This document shows positions 9,395 to 17,777 of a DNA stretch of 64,000 nucleotides, one piece after another (position 1 is the stretch's first letter; the number at the start of each line of letters is the position of its first letter). The notes under the pieces are model-generated. The model saw only the letters and a list, made by a program, of their open reading frames with translations. It was not told the DNA's origin and did no database searches. The translations under genes and the position numbers were made by a program. The stretch is from assembly GCA_024234575.1 (NCBI GenBank), contig JACKOB010000002.1, positions 1,302,001 to 1,366,000 on the forward strand. The letters are read 5' to 3'. Origin of the DNA: Hahellaceae bacterium. Lineage in GTDB: Bacteria; Pseudomonadota; Gammaproteobacteria; Pseudomonadales; Oleiphilaceae.

Positions 9395-9883
9395 TTACAG
9401 CTTTTTACCCGCCATCAGATCGTAACCGACTCTTTCCGGTCCGCCCGCTTTGTTCTTGCCATCTGCGGCTGAATAGCTCATGGTGATTTTGCCAAAGCTG
9501 AGGGAGATTGACTCTGACGGAGCAGACTCTGAGCCCGCACTTAAGCTGTAGCTGCTCACCAGTACGTTTTCCAGCTCATAGCTGACGAACTTTTCAAGTT
9601 TATCTGCAGAGGTTCGAACCACGTCAATGACCACTTTCACACCCTCTGACCCAACCAGAGACTCTTTAAACATGCCAGAGGACGCACCGTCCATCATTTT
9701 TGCAATAGACATTTCACTGATACTTGGACGGGTGGCCTCTCGGTTCGACATATGGCCCGCTTCCATTGAGATTCCACGACCAACGCCAAACTGCATTGAG
9801 TCAAGTCTTATCCAGTCTTTGTAGCCATCAGCGGTCACGTTGCCCTTGACGGCTAAATTGTTGTAGTTCATGTAAATTGCCAT
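9395..9883 (-). CDS. hcp: Hcp (TssD) tube protein, copy 1
   Basis: 162 residues, a standard Hcp (DUF796 family). The protein forms hexameric rings that stack into the inner tube propelled by the sheath, and it can carry small effectors. The sequence differs from the neighbouring copy by about ten substitutions, mostly at the two ends (MNYNNLAVKG here, MNFADLKVKG there). GAGG lies 8 nt before the ATG. It is downstream of the other copy on the same strand, with a stem-loop between them, and is followed by a strong terminator. Confidence 0.97.
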   Translation of the reverse strand: MAIYMNYNNLAVKGNVTADGYKDWIRLDSMQFGVGRGISMEAGHMSNREATRPSISEMSIAKMMDGASSGMFKESLVGSEGVKVVIDVVRTSADKLEKFVSYELENVLVSSYSLSAGSESAPSESISLSFGKITMSYSAADGKNKAGGPERVGYDLMAGKKL

Positions 9884-9943
9884 ATTCTTTTCCTCTTAAT
9901 TGTATCGTTATCGTCTATTCTTGTTTTTTTGGCATTTGCGCCA

Positions 9944-9965
9944 GGCGAGCAGCCTATTGCTCGCC
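9944..9965 (-). promoter_or_regulatory. Stem-loop between the two hcp genes
   Basis: GGCGAGC, an 8-nt loop, then GCTCGCC. Leftward it is followed by a smaller TGGC/GCCA hairpin but no T run, so it looks more like an mRNA-stabilising or processing element than a terminator. Its stem resembles that of the hcp1 terminator, consistent with a duplication that copied gene plus 3' hairpin. Confidence 0.5.
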
Positions 9966-9979
9966 CCTACATTGCTTCG

Positions 9980-10468
9980 TTACAGCTTTTTACCAACCTC
10001 AAGATCGTAACCAACTCTTTCCGGGCCGCCTGCTTTGTTTTTGCCATCTGCAGCAGAGTAGCTCATGGTGATTTTGCCAAAGCTGAGGGAGATTGACTCT
10101 GACGGAGCGGACTCTGATCCCGCACTTAAGCTGTAGCCGCTTACCAATACATTTTCCAACTCATAGCTGACGAACTTTTCTAGTTTGTCCGCAGAGGTTC
10201 GCACGACATCGATAACCACTTTTACGCCCTCTGACCCAGTTAGCGATTCTTTAAACATGCCGGAAGAGGCGCCATCCATCATTTTAGCAATAGACAATTC
10301 ACTGATGCTTGGGCGGGTAGCTTCCCGGTTGGACATATGGCCCGCTTCCATCGAGATTCCGCGACCAACGCCAAACTGCATCGAATCAAGTCTTATCCAG
10401 TCTTTGTAGCCCTCTGCTGTAACGTTACCTTTAACTTTCAAGTCGGCGAAGTTCATGTAAATTGCCAT
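9980..10468 (-). CDS. hcp: Hcp (TssD) tube protein, copy 2
   Basis: 162 residues when started at the ATG at 10466-10468, which has GAGG 8 nt upstream as in the other copy. An ATG two codons earlier abuts the GAGG and is unlikely. Nearly identical to the hcp gene at 9395, indicating a recent tandem duplication with most differences at the N-terminal strand and the C-terminal DLEVGKKL. Tube subunit of the T6SS. It diverges from vgrG across a 720-bp intergenic region. Confidence 0.96.
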   Translation of the reverse strand: MAIYMNFADLKVKGNVTAEGYKDWIRLDSMQFGVGRGISMEAGHMSNREATRPSISELSIAKMMDGASSGMFKESLTGSEGVKVVIDVVRTSADKLEKFVSYELENVLVSGYSLSAGSESAPSESISLSFGKITMSYSAADGKNKAGGPERVGYDLEVGKKL

Positions 10469-10760
10469 TTTCATTTCCTCTAAAATAAGTGCGTTAACTG
10501 TCTATGTTAGGTGTCTCGGCCTGGTGCCGAGCTTGGCTGCTTACAGTGGTTTCAGCCAAACTAGGCCTCACCGCTGGAGTCAGTATGGAACCAGAATGCT
10601 GATTCTGCAAGGGTGAAAACTGCTTTAATTTCATTAGGTTAAATCGACTCTGACACCATTTATACAGTTATAAGTTGTTTCAGGTATGTCGACTGCCGCC
10701 TATATGAACGTATTGGCCTGTATTCACTCTGGCACGCTTTTTTTCTGCGTTTCCTATTAA

Positions 10761-10794
10761 CTAGAGGCGCTATTGGAATGCTCCAACCCTCAAC
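10761..10794 (-). promoter_or_regulatory. Conserved element upstream of hcp copy 2
   Basis: Read leftward, the element has GTTGAGGGTTGGA, then about 6 variable bases, then CAATAGCGCC and CTAG. It matches the element at 11033-11068 when each is read towards its own gene. A shared regulator site or promoter of hcp and vgrG is the simplest reading; small inverted repeats of a mobile element are the alternative. Confidence 0.45.
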
Positions 10795-11032
10795 AAAATT
10801 TCAATATTTTTTTAATAGGTGTTTTCGTTGGCGGTTGTGCTTTGCTGAATGCGAGCGGCGGAGGAAGGCTGGCAATTCACTGGCGTTGAATTTACCTGTG
10901 GTGAAGAAATATCCTCTCTTTTCTTTTTCTATTACATTAATAGTTCTAACATAGAGTCAATTGTTGCAACCTCTACGTAGTGCTTTGTCATCGTTGTAGA
11001 GTCATTTATAGGTAAAGCCACTCTGAGAGAAA

Positions 11033-11068
11033 GTTGAGGGTTGGACTGACAAAATAGCGCCCCTATAG
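11033..11068 (+). promoter_or_regulatory. Conserved element upstream of vgrG
   Basis: Contains GTTGAGGGTTGGA, about 6 variable bases, AAATAGCGCC and CTATAG. It is the inverted partner of the element at 10761-10794 and ends about 120 nt before the vgrG start. It is a candidate common control site for tube and spike genes. Confidence 0.45.
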
Positions 11069-11188
11069 ATAGAAGTAATGAATTGCGTGTTTCGCCAAAG
11101 CCATCTATTAAGGTGTGATGATTGAGTTAGTGGTTAGGCGATATCTGCTCCGACGTCCATGGTTAGATAATTTTTGAGGTCAACGGAA

Positions 11189-13234
11189 ATGGCTTTTTCC
11201 CAGAAAAATCAAATAATTCAGCTTACAACTCCGCTTGGTGCAGATGTTTTGTTGCCACAAGGAATTGAAGGTGAAGAAGCCATATCAAGGCCTTTTCACT
11301 ACTCTATCGAAGTGATATCCGAGCAGGATGTCATTGATGAAAAGAAGATTATTGGTAAGCCAGTGACTTGCTCCATCAACCTGGGCGCAGAAGGAAAGCG
11401 CTATTTCAACGGCATTGTAACGCGCCTGGCGATTGGTCAATTGGTTGAGAAAAAGTATCGCACGTTTTCACTGGAGGTCGTACCCTGGTTTGCATTGATG
11501 CGTTACCGGTCAGACTGTCGCATTTTTCAGGAAATGTCGGTGGTGGATATTATCCAGAGTGTTTTTTCTGAGCTTGGCTTTAACGACTTCCAGTTAAAAT
11601 TGCAAAAGAGCTATCAGCCAAGAGAATATTGCGTGCAATACCGGGAAACGGACTTTGACTACGTTTCCCGCCTGATGGAAGAAGAGGGAATTTTCTACTA
11701 CTTCAAGCATGAAGATGGCAAGCACACGATGATACTCTGTGATTATGCCAAGGGTTATGACAAAGTCCCGATTGATGCCCTTGATGTCTCTGATGGCACT
11801 CACGTTGATTTCAATATCAATAGCTGGCAAAGAAGTTATCGTTTTTGCAGTGGCAAAGTAAGTCATACTGATTACTCATTCGAGGCCCCTTCAACATCTT
11901 TGATGACTGAGCAATCAACCATTCTCAGCATTCCTAATACCAGCAAGTTTGATGTGTATGACTACCCCGGAGAATATGTCGAGAAAGGATTGGGTGACGG
12001 CTACGCACGTAATCGAATGGAAGCTATTGAAGCCGGCCATGAATTTGTCGAGGCGGGCTCAAATTATGCCTTGAATACCGCTGGCTTTGTCTTTAAAACC
12101 GGGCGCAATAGTTATTTGGCAGATGCTAAAAAAGGGTTTGTGGTTACCCGTATCCGCCACTCTGCCACTGAGGGCAACTACCGTGCCGGCGGTGCCGGAA
12201 ATTACAGCTATAGCAATAGCTTTAGTTGTGTTCCAGAAACCGTTGTTATGCGGCCCCAGCACATCACACCAAAGCCTTTTATTCGGGGTACGCAGACTGC
12301 TGTGGTGGTGGGGCCTGCGGGTGAAGAAATCTATACCGACAAGTATGGTCGTATAAAAGTACAGTTTTTTTGGGATCGATTAGGTAGTAAAGATGAGAAC
12401 AGCTCTTGCTGGATTCGCGTGGCGCAAATATGGAGTGGCAAGAAGTGGGGAGCGCAGTACATTCCCCGTATCGGTCAGGAAGTGCTTATTTCCTTTCTCG
12501 AAGGCGATCCAGACCGCCCGCTGATTATCGGCAGCGTATACAATAGCGATCAGATGCCACCTTACGAGTTGCCTGCCAACAGGGCGCATTCAGGGATAAA
12601 AAGTCGGTCGACGAAAGGCGCAGGAGCAGAAAACTTTAACGAGCTTCGTTTCGAAGATGAGAAAGGCAAAGAGCTGCTCTACCTGCATGCCGAGAAAGAC
12701 GAACAGGAAGTGGTTGAAAACGATCAGGACGTTAGTATAGGCAATGACCAGAAAATCGATGTTGGTAATAATCAGACCATTGCTGTTGGTAAAAATACCC
12801 AGGAAAACATAGGTAGTAATTTCACTCAAGTGGTGGGCAAAAATACTTCATTGAGTACGGGCGCCAATCACTCGGAAGACATAGCAGAAAAAATGACCTT
12901 GAGTGTTGGCGGCGACCGTTCAACATCGATAGGTAAAAAACACAGCATTACTGTTGCTGATGATAAAAGTGAGACACTGGGTAAAAACTTCAAGCTGGAT
13001 ATCGCGAAAGACTTAAATGAAACCGTTGGCGGGTCGCATATTGAAAAGATCGCCAAAGACTTTGCGATGATGGCTAAGGCAATAACCTTGTCGGCAGATT
13101 CCTTTACCATAAAGGTAGGTAAAGCTTCGCTAACCATGAAGAAAAATGGCGAGATTACGATTAGTGGCGGAAAAATCAATGTTAAAGGTAGTGGGGCAGT
13201 AACGGTGAAAGGTAGCAAAATCGATCACAACTAG
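11189..13234 (+). CDS. vgrG: VgrG (TssI) spike protein
   Basis: 681 residues from the ATG at 11189, preceded at 8 nt by AGGT; a TTG five codons earlier has no ribosome site. The gp27-like VgrG base covers about residues 1-350. A gp5-like OB region follows (EIYTDKYGRIKVQFFWDR near 385-400), then short repeats of the gp5 needle type (xVGxNxT/S pattern, about 515-625) and a beta-rich end (KVGKASLTMKKNGEITISGG). There is no extra enzymatic C-terminal domain, so effectors are probably carried by neighbouring proteins. It heads the rightward auxiliary module. Confidence 0.96.
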   Translation: MAFSQKNQIIQLTTPLGADVLLPQGIEGEEAISRPFHYSIEVISEQDVIDEKKIIGKPVTCSINLGAEGKRYFNGIVTRLAIGQLVEKKYRTFSLEVVPWFALMRYRSDCRIFQEMSVVDIIQSVFSELGFNDFQLKLQKSYQPREYCVQYRETDFDYVSRLMEEEGIFYYFKHEDGKHTMILCDYAKGYDKVPIDALDVSDGTHVDFNINSWQRSYRFCSGKVSHTDYSFEAPSTSLMTEQSTILSIPNTSKFDVYDYPGEYVEKGLGDGYARNRMEAIEAGHEFVEAGSNYALNTAGFVFKTGRNSYLADAKKGFVVTRIRHSATEGNYRAGGAGNYSYSNSFSCVPETVVMRPQHITPKPFIRGTQTAVVVGPAGEEIYTDKYGRIKVQFFWDRLGSKDENSSCWIRVAQIWSGKKWGAQYIPRIGQEVLISFLEGDPDRPLIIGSVYNSDQMPPYELPANRAHSGIKSRSTKGAGAENFNELRFEDEKGKELLYLHAEKDEQEVVENDQDVSIGNDQKIDVGNNQTIAVGKNTQENIGSNFTQVVGKNTSLSTGANHSEDIAEKMTLSVGGDRSTSIGKKHSITVADDKSETLGKNFKLDIAKDLNETVGGSHIEKIAKDFAMMAKAITLSADSFTIKVGKASLTMKKNGEITISGGKINVKGSGAVTVKGSKIDHN

Positions 13235-13288
13235 CGTTAGCTCTTAAGCCGAAATGAACCGGTTGTGAAAACGATTAGCTTAGATCTC

Positions 13289-13392
13289 GTTCGCAGCCAG
13301 ACCTTCTTATCGCCGCCCAAACAGGCCGTCCATGTCCTGGTTGGGCTAGCGCGCCTTCCATGGCGTTGCGACAAGAATGTCTGGCTGCGAAC
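13289..13392 (+). repeat. Cloverleaf-forming inverted repeat, copy 1
   Basis: A 104-bp element bounded by perfect 14-bp arms, GTTCGCAGCCAGAC and GTCTGGCTGCGAAC. Inside are two smaller hairpins: GCCCAAAC with GTTGGGC, and GCGCC with GGCG. Together these form a three-way junction. The reverse complement of 16058-16159 aligns along its length. It lies between vgrG and the DUF6484 gene, ending about 23 nt before that gene's ribosome site. Confidence 0.8.
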
Positions 13393-13425
13393 CTACGTAG
13401 GTTCGATGGATTTTTAGGCAAACTA

Positions 13426-13947
13426 ATGAAAACAAAGCAGCGTTATGCACCTTTGAGCACCCAAACAGGCGACAAGGCTCTTCCAAAAGATTCGTTACCA
13501 GCCAGTGGTTTGGGGGAGATGTCAGGCTCTGGTGTCATTATTGGTAAGCTGGTTGGTTTTTCAGCCGCTGGTCAGCCGCTGGTCGCCTTTGATCTCGATA
13601 GTGCACAACATCCACAAGAAGCCATTTCGCTAGCGGTACTGGCAGAGGCGAACGTCGGTTGCGAAGTGGTGTTATCTTTCGCCCAAAACAGAAATGATCA
13701 CCCTGTCATCATGGGGGTGGTGCAGTCGCACTTTGTTGAAGAAGCCGGTGTTGCATCAACGATGCCTGAGCTGCTGGTGAACGGCGAGAAACTTAATATT
13801 ACCGCAGCGAAAGAAATCACCCTGCGCTGTGGTAAATCCAGTATTACCCTGACCGATAGTGGCAAAATCCTGATAAAAGGGGAGCATATCCTAAGCCGGG
13901 CGGCAGGAGCCAATCGCGTCAAAGGTGGATCCATTCAGTTGAATTGA
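13426..13947 (+). CDS. DUF6484-domain T6SS accessory protein
   Basis: 173 residues using the ATG at 13426, which has TAGG 7 nt upstream. A longer reading from 13360 would begin inside the palindromic repeat and is rejected. The N-terminal half has the DUF6484-type core (SGVIIGKLVGFSAAGQPLVA, then HPVIMGVVQ); the C-terminal part (GEKLNITAAKEITLRCGKSS) resembles the beta-rich tail of VgrG proteins. Members are found next to vgrG; a role in completing or sealing the spike or loading cargo is inference from context. The next gene starts 10 nt downstream. Confidence 0.75.
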   Translation: MKTKQRYAPLSTQTGDKALPKDSLPASGLGEMSGSGVIIGKLVGFSAAGQPLVAFDLDSAQHPQEAISLAVLAEANVGCEVVLSFAQNRNDHPVIMGVVQSHFVEEAGVASTMPELLVNGEKLNITAAKEITLRCGKSSITLTDSGKILIKGEHILSRAAGANRVKGGSIQLN

Positions 13948-13957
13948 GGGACAGATT

Positions 13958-15001
13958 TTGCTGCAACTGAAAAATACGACTCCATTTTCCTGTGTACATA
14001 TTGTGTCCACCGATGCTGATGGCAGAGATGTCTTGTTGGTGGCGATAAAAGCCACATTTTCTATTCTGCCCAGTGTCACTATTGCAAAAGAGCAAGCGCC
14101 AGTGATATTGGCTGATGAATACTATGCCGATCCTGCGACATCAAGCCTCAAATACCCCTCTGATGTGATGTTGCCAAGACCGGGGAGTGATGTTGTCTTT
14201 GTTGGTTCGGTCCATGCGCCTGAGCAAAAGCCTGTACCCGCGCTAATCGCCCAGCTTGTCGTCGGCGGGGTGCAGAAAACAATGCAAGTCATTGGCGATC
14301 GAGTTTGGAGTGGTGGCACACCCAGTCACCCCAAGCCATTTTCAGAAATACCATTAACCTATGAAAATGCCTTTGGTGGTGTGCATCATTTCGCACCAGA
14401 TAAACCGATGGCCGCCGACAGCTGTGTGTCTGTGCCGGGTAATCCAGTGGGTAAAGGCTTTGCTGGTAAGCGCAAAAGTCGCGAACTCAATGGCCAGCCT
14501 TTGCCCAATATCGAAGACCCGCGGCAGCTTGTTCGCAACATAGGTGATTCGCCCTTGCCTGTTGGCGTTGGCGCGATTGCCGCAGGTTGGGAGGCAAGGC
14601 GTGTGCATGCCGGTACCTATGATGAGGCCTGGGTAGAGCGCCGCTCACCCGCATTACCTATCGATTTTAATCCTTTGTTTTTTCAGACAGGGGCCTCTGG
14701 GTTGTCTTTTCCGCAAAGAAAAATTCAGGTAGGGGAGCCGGTGCGTCTGCTTAATCTGGCACTGCAACCTGATGTTTCTTTTGCTGTGCCCGACTGCCCG
14801 CTGGATCTACGTATCACTTTTATGGGCAGCAAACAGCCACTGCCAATTCACATAGAGGCCCTTACCATTGAGCCGGATCAAAACCGCTTTACACTGCTGT
14901 ACAAAGCAGTTTTCCCCTGCGAGCGCAAGGCGACTTTTATTGATGAAATAGCATTGAATTTTGCACGCGCGCAACCGTTGCCAGGCGGAGGTGTTTTGTG
15001 A
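13958..15001 (+). CDS. DUF2169 family T6SS adaptor-like protein
   Basis: 347 residues starting with TTG, supported by TTGAGGG 7 nt upstream and the absence of a better start. The sequence has the DUF2169 pattern: an N-terminal beta-rich part (LLVAIKATFSI), FGGVHHF near residue 145, and NPVGKGFAGK near 165. DUF2169 proteins are encoded beside vgrG and effectors and are regarded as effector chaperones or adaptors. It sits between DUF6484 and the KS-like gene and overlaps the latter by 4 nt (GTGA), indicating coupled translation. Specific cargo is unknown; the nuclease-like product at 17778 is a candidate. Confidence 0.82.
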   Translation: MLQLKNTTPFSCVHIVSTDADGRDVLLVAIKATFSILPSVTIAKEQAPVILADEYYADPATSSLKYPSDVMLPRPGSDVVFVGSVHAPEQKPVPALIAQLVVGGVQKTMQVIGDRVWSGGTPSHPKPFSEIPLTYENAFGGVHHFAPDKPMAADSCVSVPGNPVGKGFAGKRKSRELNGQPLPNIEDPRQLVRNIGDSPLPVGVGAIAAGWEARRVHAGTYDEAWVERRSPALPIDFNPLFFQTGASGLSFPQRKIQVGEPVRLLNLALQPDVSFAVPDCPLDLRITFMGSKQPLPIHIEALTIEPDQNRFTLLYKAVFPCERKATFIDEIALNFARAQPLPGGGVL

Positions 15002-16023
15002 GTATCGTTATTGGCGGTTCAGGCATGATTACGGCAGTGGGTGTCGGCACAGAGCAGGTGCTTGCCGCAATAGGTGCGGGGATTAGCCTCTACAAAGATA
15101 GCGCCATTTACGACAACAAAGGTATTCCCTTTAAGTTGGCGACCGTGCCTGATGCCTGCCTGCCAAAGTTAGACCCTGCAACCAAACTTGCTTCGCCAAA
15201 GGGGCGTTATAAGCGCATGCTGCGCTTGGCACTGGCAGGCATAACCACGTTGTTACCTAGTCTGCCCAAGAACAGCGCAGTACCGCTTTTTCTTGCGTTG
15301 CCGGGGCGACATGGGGGAATGACTTTTCCTGCATTGGAGCCATTTCTCAAAGATTTCCATGCACAGGGCGCACGCTTTGATTTAGCTGCAAGCAAGGTCT
15401 TTCCATCGGGAAGAGCGGCGGGTGCTGAGGCGATGCAGGCGGCTGTGCAGGCGCTGCAGTCGGGGCAGGCGCAGCATATCATTGTTGGCGGTGTCGACAC
15501 CGCCCTTGATCTTGCACTGTTGAATCAATGGCATAGCGAGCGACGATTACTAACGTCGATGACTATGCAAGGCTTCGTGCCAGGAGAGGGCGCAGGGTTT
15601 TTGCTGTTAAGCCAGGCAGAAAACACGCCGGGGGCGATTGTGGTATCAGGCGTCGGTACCGGGAGTGAGCCAGGGCACACCTACAGCGATGAAATCTGCC
15701 GTGCAGAAGGCTTGATGCAGGCGATAAATACAGCTACGGCCGCATCACCTGAGCCTGCCCAAACGGTTTGTTGCGGGTTAACGGGTGAAAACGTCGCAAT
15801 TAAAGAATGGGGAATAACGGCAACAAAAACCAAAGGGTTTGCCTCAGACTTTGTGCTTATGCACCCCGCAGAGAATTATGGCGACCTAGGTGCCGCGTCG
15901 ATACCGGTGCTTATTGCCATCTCTGCTGCTGGGATGACGAAGCAAAAAATTAAGGGCCCAGTGGTGGTTTGGGCATCCTCTGACCTGGCATTGCGAGGTG
16001 CAATTTCGCTTTATCAGGCTTGA
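14998..16023 (+). CDS. Beta-ketoacyl synthase-like protein lacking catalytic residues
   Basis: 341 residues with a thiolase/KAS fold signature: VGGVDT at 163-168 and FVPGEGAGFLLL at 193-204. The nucleophilic Cys expected before the buried helix is absent (FPSGRAAG at 135-142). The usual GH of the last active-site motif reads ENYGDLGAAS at 292-301, so His is replaced by Asp, and the HGTGT loop is not recognisable. An enzyme for fatty-acid condensation is therefore unlikely; a structural or adaptor role in the vgrG module is inferred. GTG start, overlapping the DUF2169 gene by 4 nt. Confidence 0.8.
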   Translation: MSIVIGGSGMITAVGVGTEQVLAAIGAGISLYKDSAIYDNKGIPFKLATVPDACLPKLDPATKLASPKGRYKRMLRLALAGITTLLPSLPKNSAVPLFLALPGRHGGMTFPALEPFLKDFHAQGARFDLAASKVFPSGRAAGAEAMQAAVQALQSGQAQHIIVGGVDTALDLALLNQWHSERRLLTSMTMQGFVPGEGAGFLLLSQAENTPGAIVVSGVGTGSEPGHTYSDEICRAEGLMQAINTATAASPEPAQTVCCGLTGENVAIKEWGITATKTKGFASDFVLMHPAENYGDLGAASIPVLIAISAAGMTKQKIKGPVVVWASSDLALRGAISLYQA

Positions 16024-16057
16024 TTTAGTCAGGGGCATAAAACCGATTTTACGTCAG

Positions 16058-16159
16058 GTCTCTGTTAGGTCTTTTGGCCGCAGCGCCATGGATGGCGCGG
16101 TAGCCCAACGGTGACAAGGACGTCCCGTTTGGGCGGCGAAAAGAAGACCTAGCAGCGAC
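16058..16159 (-). repeat. Cloverleaf-forming inverted repeat, copy 2
   Basis: A 102-bp element whose reverse complement matches 13289-13392. Its outer arms pair (TTAGGTCTT with AAGACCTAG) although their sequence differs from copy 1, so pairing is preserved by compensatory changes. Inner hairpins are GCGCCAT/ATGGCGC and GCCCAACGG/CCGTTTGGGC. It lies between the KS-like gene and the PAAR-like gene, so the two copies bracket DUF6484-DUF2169-KS. Confidence 0.8.
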
Positions 16160-16226
16160 CGAAATGCTAGGAACTGGCACCCAATGCGGCACCGACTCTA
16201 CAACGCAACAATAGGAAGACTTAATC

Positions 16227-16607
16227 ATGGCTAGTACCGTTTACGTTAATATGAGAGGCGCCGTCCACAAACAAAGCGGCGGCATGAGTATCGCCTTTCC
16301 TGATGTTTGCAAAACCCCTTCGCCAGCCGGGCCGATTCCTATTCCCTATCCCAATATTGGTATGGCTTCAGATACCACCAAGGGCACGAAAAAGGTGAAA
16401 ACCGATGGCCAGATGGCCATGGTGAAAGGCGCTAAATATATGAAATCCAGCGGCGATGAGGCTGGCGTAGGTAAAGGCGTGATCAGTAGCACAAACATGG
16501 GGGAGTGTGAGTTTATGCTGTATTCCTTCGATGTGAAATTTGAAGGCAAAAACGCCTGCCGAATGGGTGACTCCATGTTCCACAACAAGAAAAATGCCAT
16601 GATGTAA
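16227..16607 (+). CDS. PAAR-like DUF4150 spike-tip protein
   Basis: 126 residues. The DUF4150 (PAAR-like) pattern is clear: VCKTPSPAGPIPIPYPNIG near residues 28-46, TKKVKTDGQMAMVKG near 54-68, and a final GDSMFHNKKNAM. These proteins cap the VgrG spike and are often co-encoded with an effector. It has no C-terminal toxin extension, so it would be a stand-alone tip. It is followed by the TIGR02270-like gene after 45 nt and then the nuclease-like gene. Confidence 0.88.
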   Translation: MASTVYVNMRGAVHKQSGGMSIAFPDVCKTPSPAGPIPIPYPNIGMASDTTKGTKKVKTDGQMAMVKGAKYMKSSGDEAGVGKGVISSTNMGECEFMLYSFDVKFEGKNACRMGDSMFHNKKNAMM

Positions 16608-16652
16608 CGCATGATGTCACGGTAGCATGCATATTTTTTCAGAGAGAACCTT

Positions 16653-17726
16653 ATGGCTCAACCCCTAACTTACATACCAGAGGTAATCTCGGCTCACATT
16701 GAAGAAGCCGAGTTTCTCTCTGAGCAATATCTCGCTGGCATCGCAAATGGCACCCCGATAGCCGAGCCTGATCAGGTCTATTTGCACGACATTGCCAACC
16801 GCCTGAATGCTAACCTGGATGGGTTGTTACTGACCCCGGATATCTCATGGAAAGAGATTGCCCCCCTGCTTGAAAGCGGCATCGCTAGTATTTTCTTTGT
16901 CGCCTCTGCCGTGGCTTTTGGTTCAGGCAATGTCGAACGCATTAAGCAAGTTGTTGATCAGTCGGCGGCAGATTCCTATTGCCTCGAAGCCGTTGCCTTT
17001 GGCATGGCATGGCAACCTTGGGGGCGAACGGCTTTTTGGGCGCAAAAATTTATTCAGTCAGAACGTTTTGAGCTGACGTATATCGGTTTGTATTGTCATC
17101 TCTGGCATAAGCAAATACAGGGAGCTGCACCCGCCAGTGTTTTTGAAAGGTTGTTTGCCAAAGACCCGGAGGCAGATTTTTTGAGGCTTGTGTTGCGCCT
17201 CGTTGTACAAGCCAGAGATGTTGCTGTTGTGCCGGTAATGCGCCAGCTGAGCCAAGGCCTGCCGGTTGAGGGAGATTTGTCAGAAACCCGGTATCTTTAC
17301 CTGAAAGCCAGGCTTTTGGTTGGCGATACCACCGCACTTGCCGCGTTGAAACCTTTTGTGACGACACCATGGGATAGTCGGGAAGATGCGGTTAGCCTGG
17401 TGTTTAGTCATCTTGATGCCGCCACAGCAAAGCAGTGGTTGCGTGATCTGCAACAGCTGTCTGACCGTGATCGCCTGATGCTGCTTGCCATAGCAGCTCT
17501 GAGAGAAAAAGATTTGTTGCCCTGGGTGGTTAATCAGATGGCGAAGCCTGAATTGTCGCGGCTGGCAGGCTATACCGTTGGTTGCATTTTAGGCGTGGAT
17601 ATTGAAGCGCAAGGCTGGGTAATGGACGATAGCGCCCTCGATGAGAAGTGGCTCGAACTTGAAGGTGATGAAATGCTGCCGTGGCCGGATATGAGCGCAA
17701 TTAAATCAGCACTGGGGATTCGGTAA
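16653..17726 (+). CDS. TIGR02270-like helical-repeat T6SS accessory protein
   Basis: 357 residues, largely alpha-helical and HEAT-like, with conserved runs such as YCLEAVAFGMAWQPW (about 109-123) and RLAGYTVGCILGVDIEAQGW (about 304-323) that are typical of the TIGR02270 family found in vgrG/PAAR neighbourhoods. Biochemical function is not established; a scaffold or chaperone for the adjacent effector is inference. No signal peptide or membrane segment. It follows DUF4150 by 45 nt and precedes the effector by 51 nt. Confidence 0.72.
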   Translation: MAQPLTYIPEVISAHIEEAEFLSEQYLAGIANGTPIAEPDQVYLHDIANRLNANLDGLLLTPDISWKEIAPLLESGIASIFFVASAVAFGSGNVERIKQVVDQSAADSYCLEAVAFGMAWQPWGRTAFWAQKFIQSERFELTYIGLYCHLWHKQIQGAAPASVFERLFAKDPEADFLRLVLRLVVQARDVAVVPVMRQLSQGLPVEGDLSETRYLYLKARLLVGDTTALAALKPFVTTPWDSREDAVSLVFSHLDAATAKQWLRDLQQLSDRDRLMLLAIAALREKDLLPWVVNQMAKPELSRLAGYTVGCILGVDIEAQGWVMDDSALDEKWLELEGDEMLPWPDMSAIKSALGIR

Positions 17727-17777
17727 GCGTCATTGCTGAACGATGTAGCGGCCGACTAAACAAAAGGGGAGGACATA

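Larger units (their letters stand above)
10469..11188. other. Divergent hcp/vgrG intergenic region
   Basis: 720 non-coding bases. Near hcp there is a CTCGGC-CTGGT-GCCGAG hairpin (10515-10531) and a TTGGCTG/CAGCCAA hairpin. A pair of similar ~35-bp elements sits in inverted orientation at 10761-10794 and 11033-11068, each facing its own gene. I found no ORF with coding character and no clear consensus promoter. Confidence 0.6.

Noticed and set aside
13298..13347. GCCCAAC and GTTGGGC sites resembling integron attC cores inside the cloverleaf repeats
   Set aside because: The hairpin between the cores is only about 30 bp, spacing and bulges do not match attC, and no integrase or cassette array is present.
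13360..13425. N-terminal extension of the DUF6484 gene
   Set aside because: It begins inside the palindromic repeat and lacks a ribosome site; the ATG at 13426 has one.
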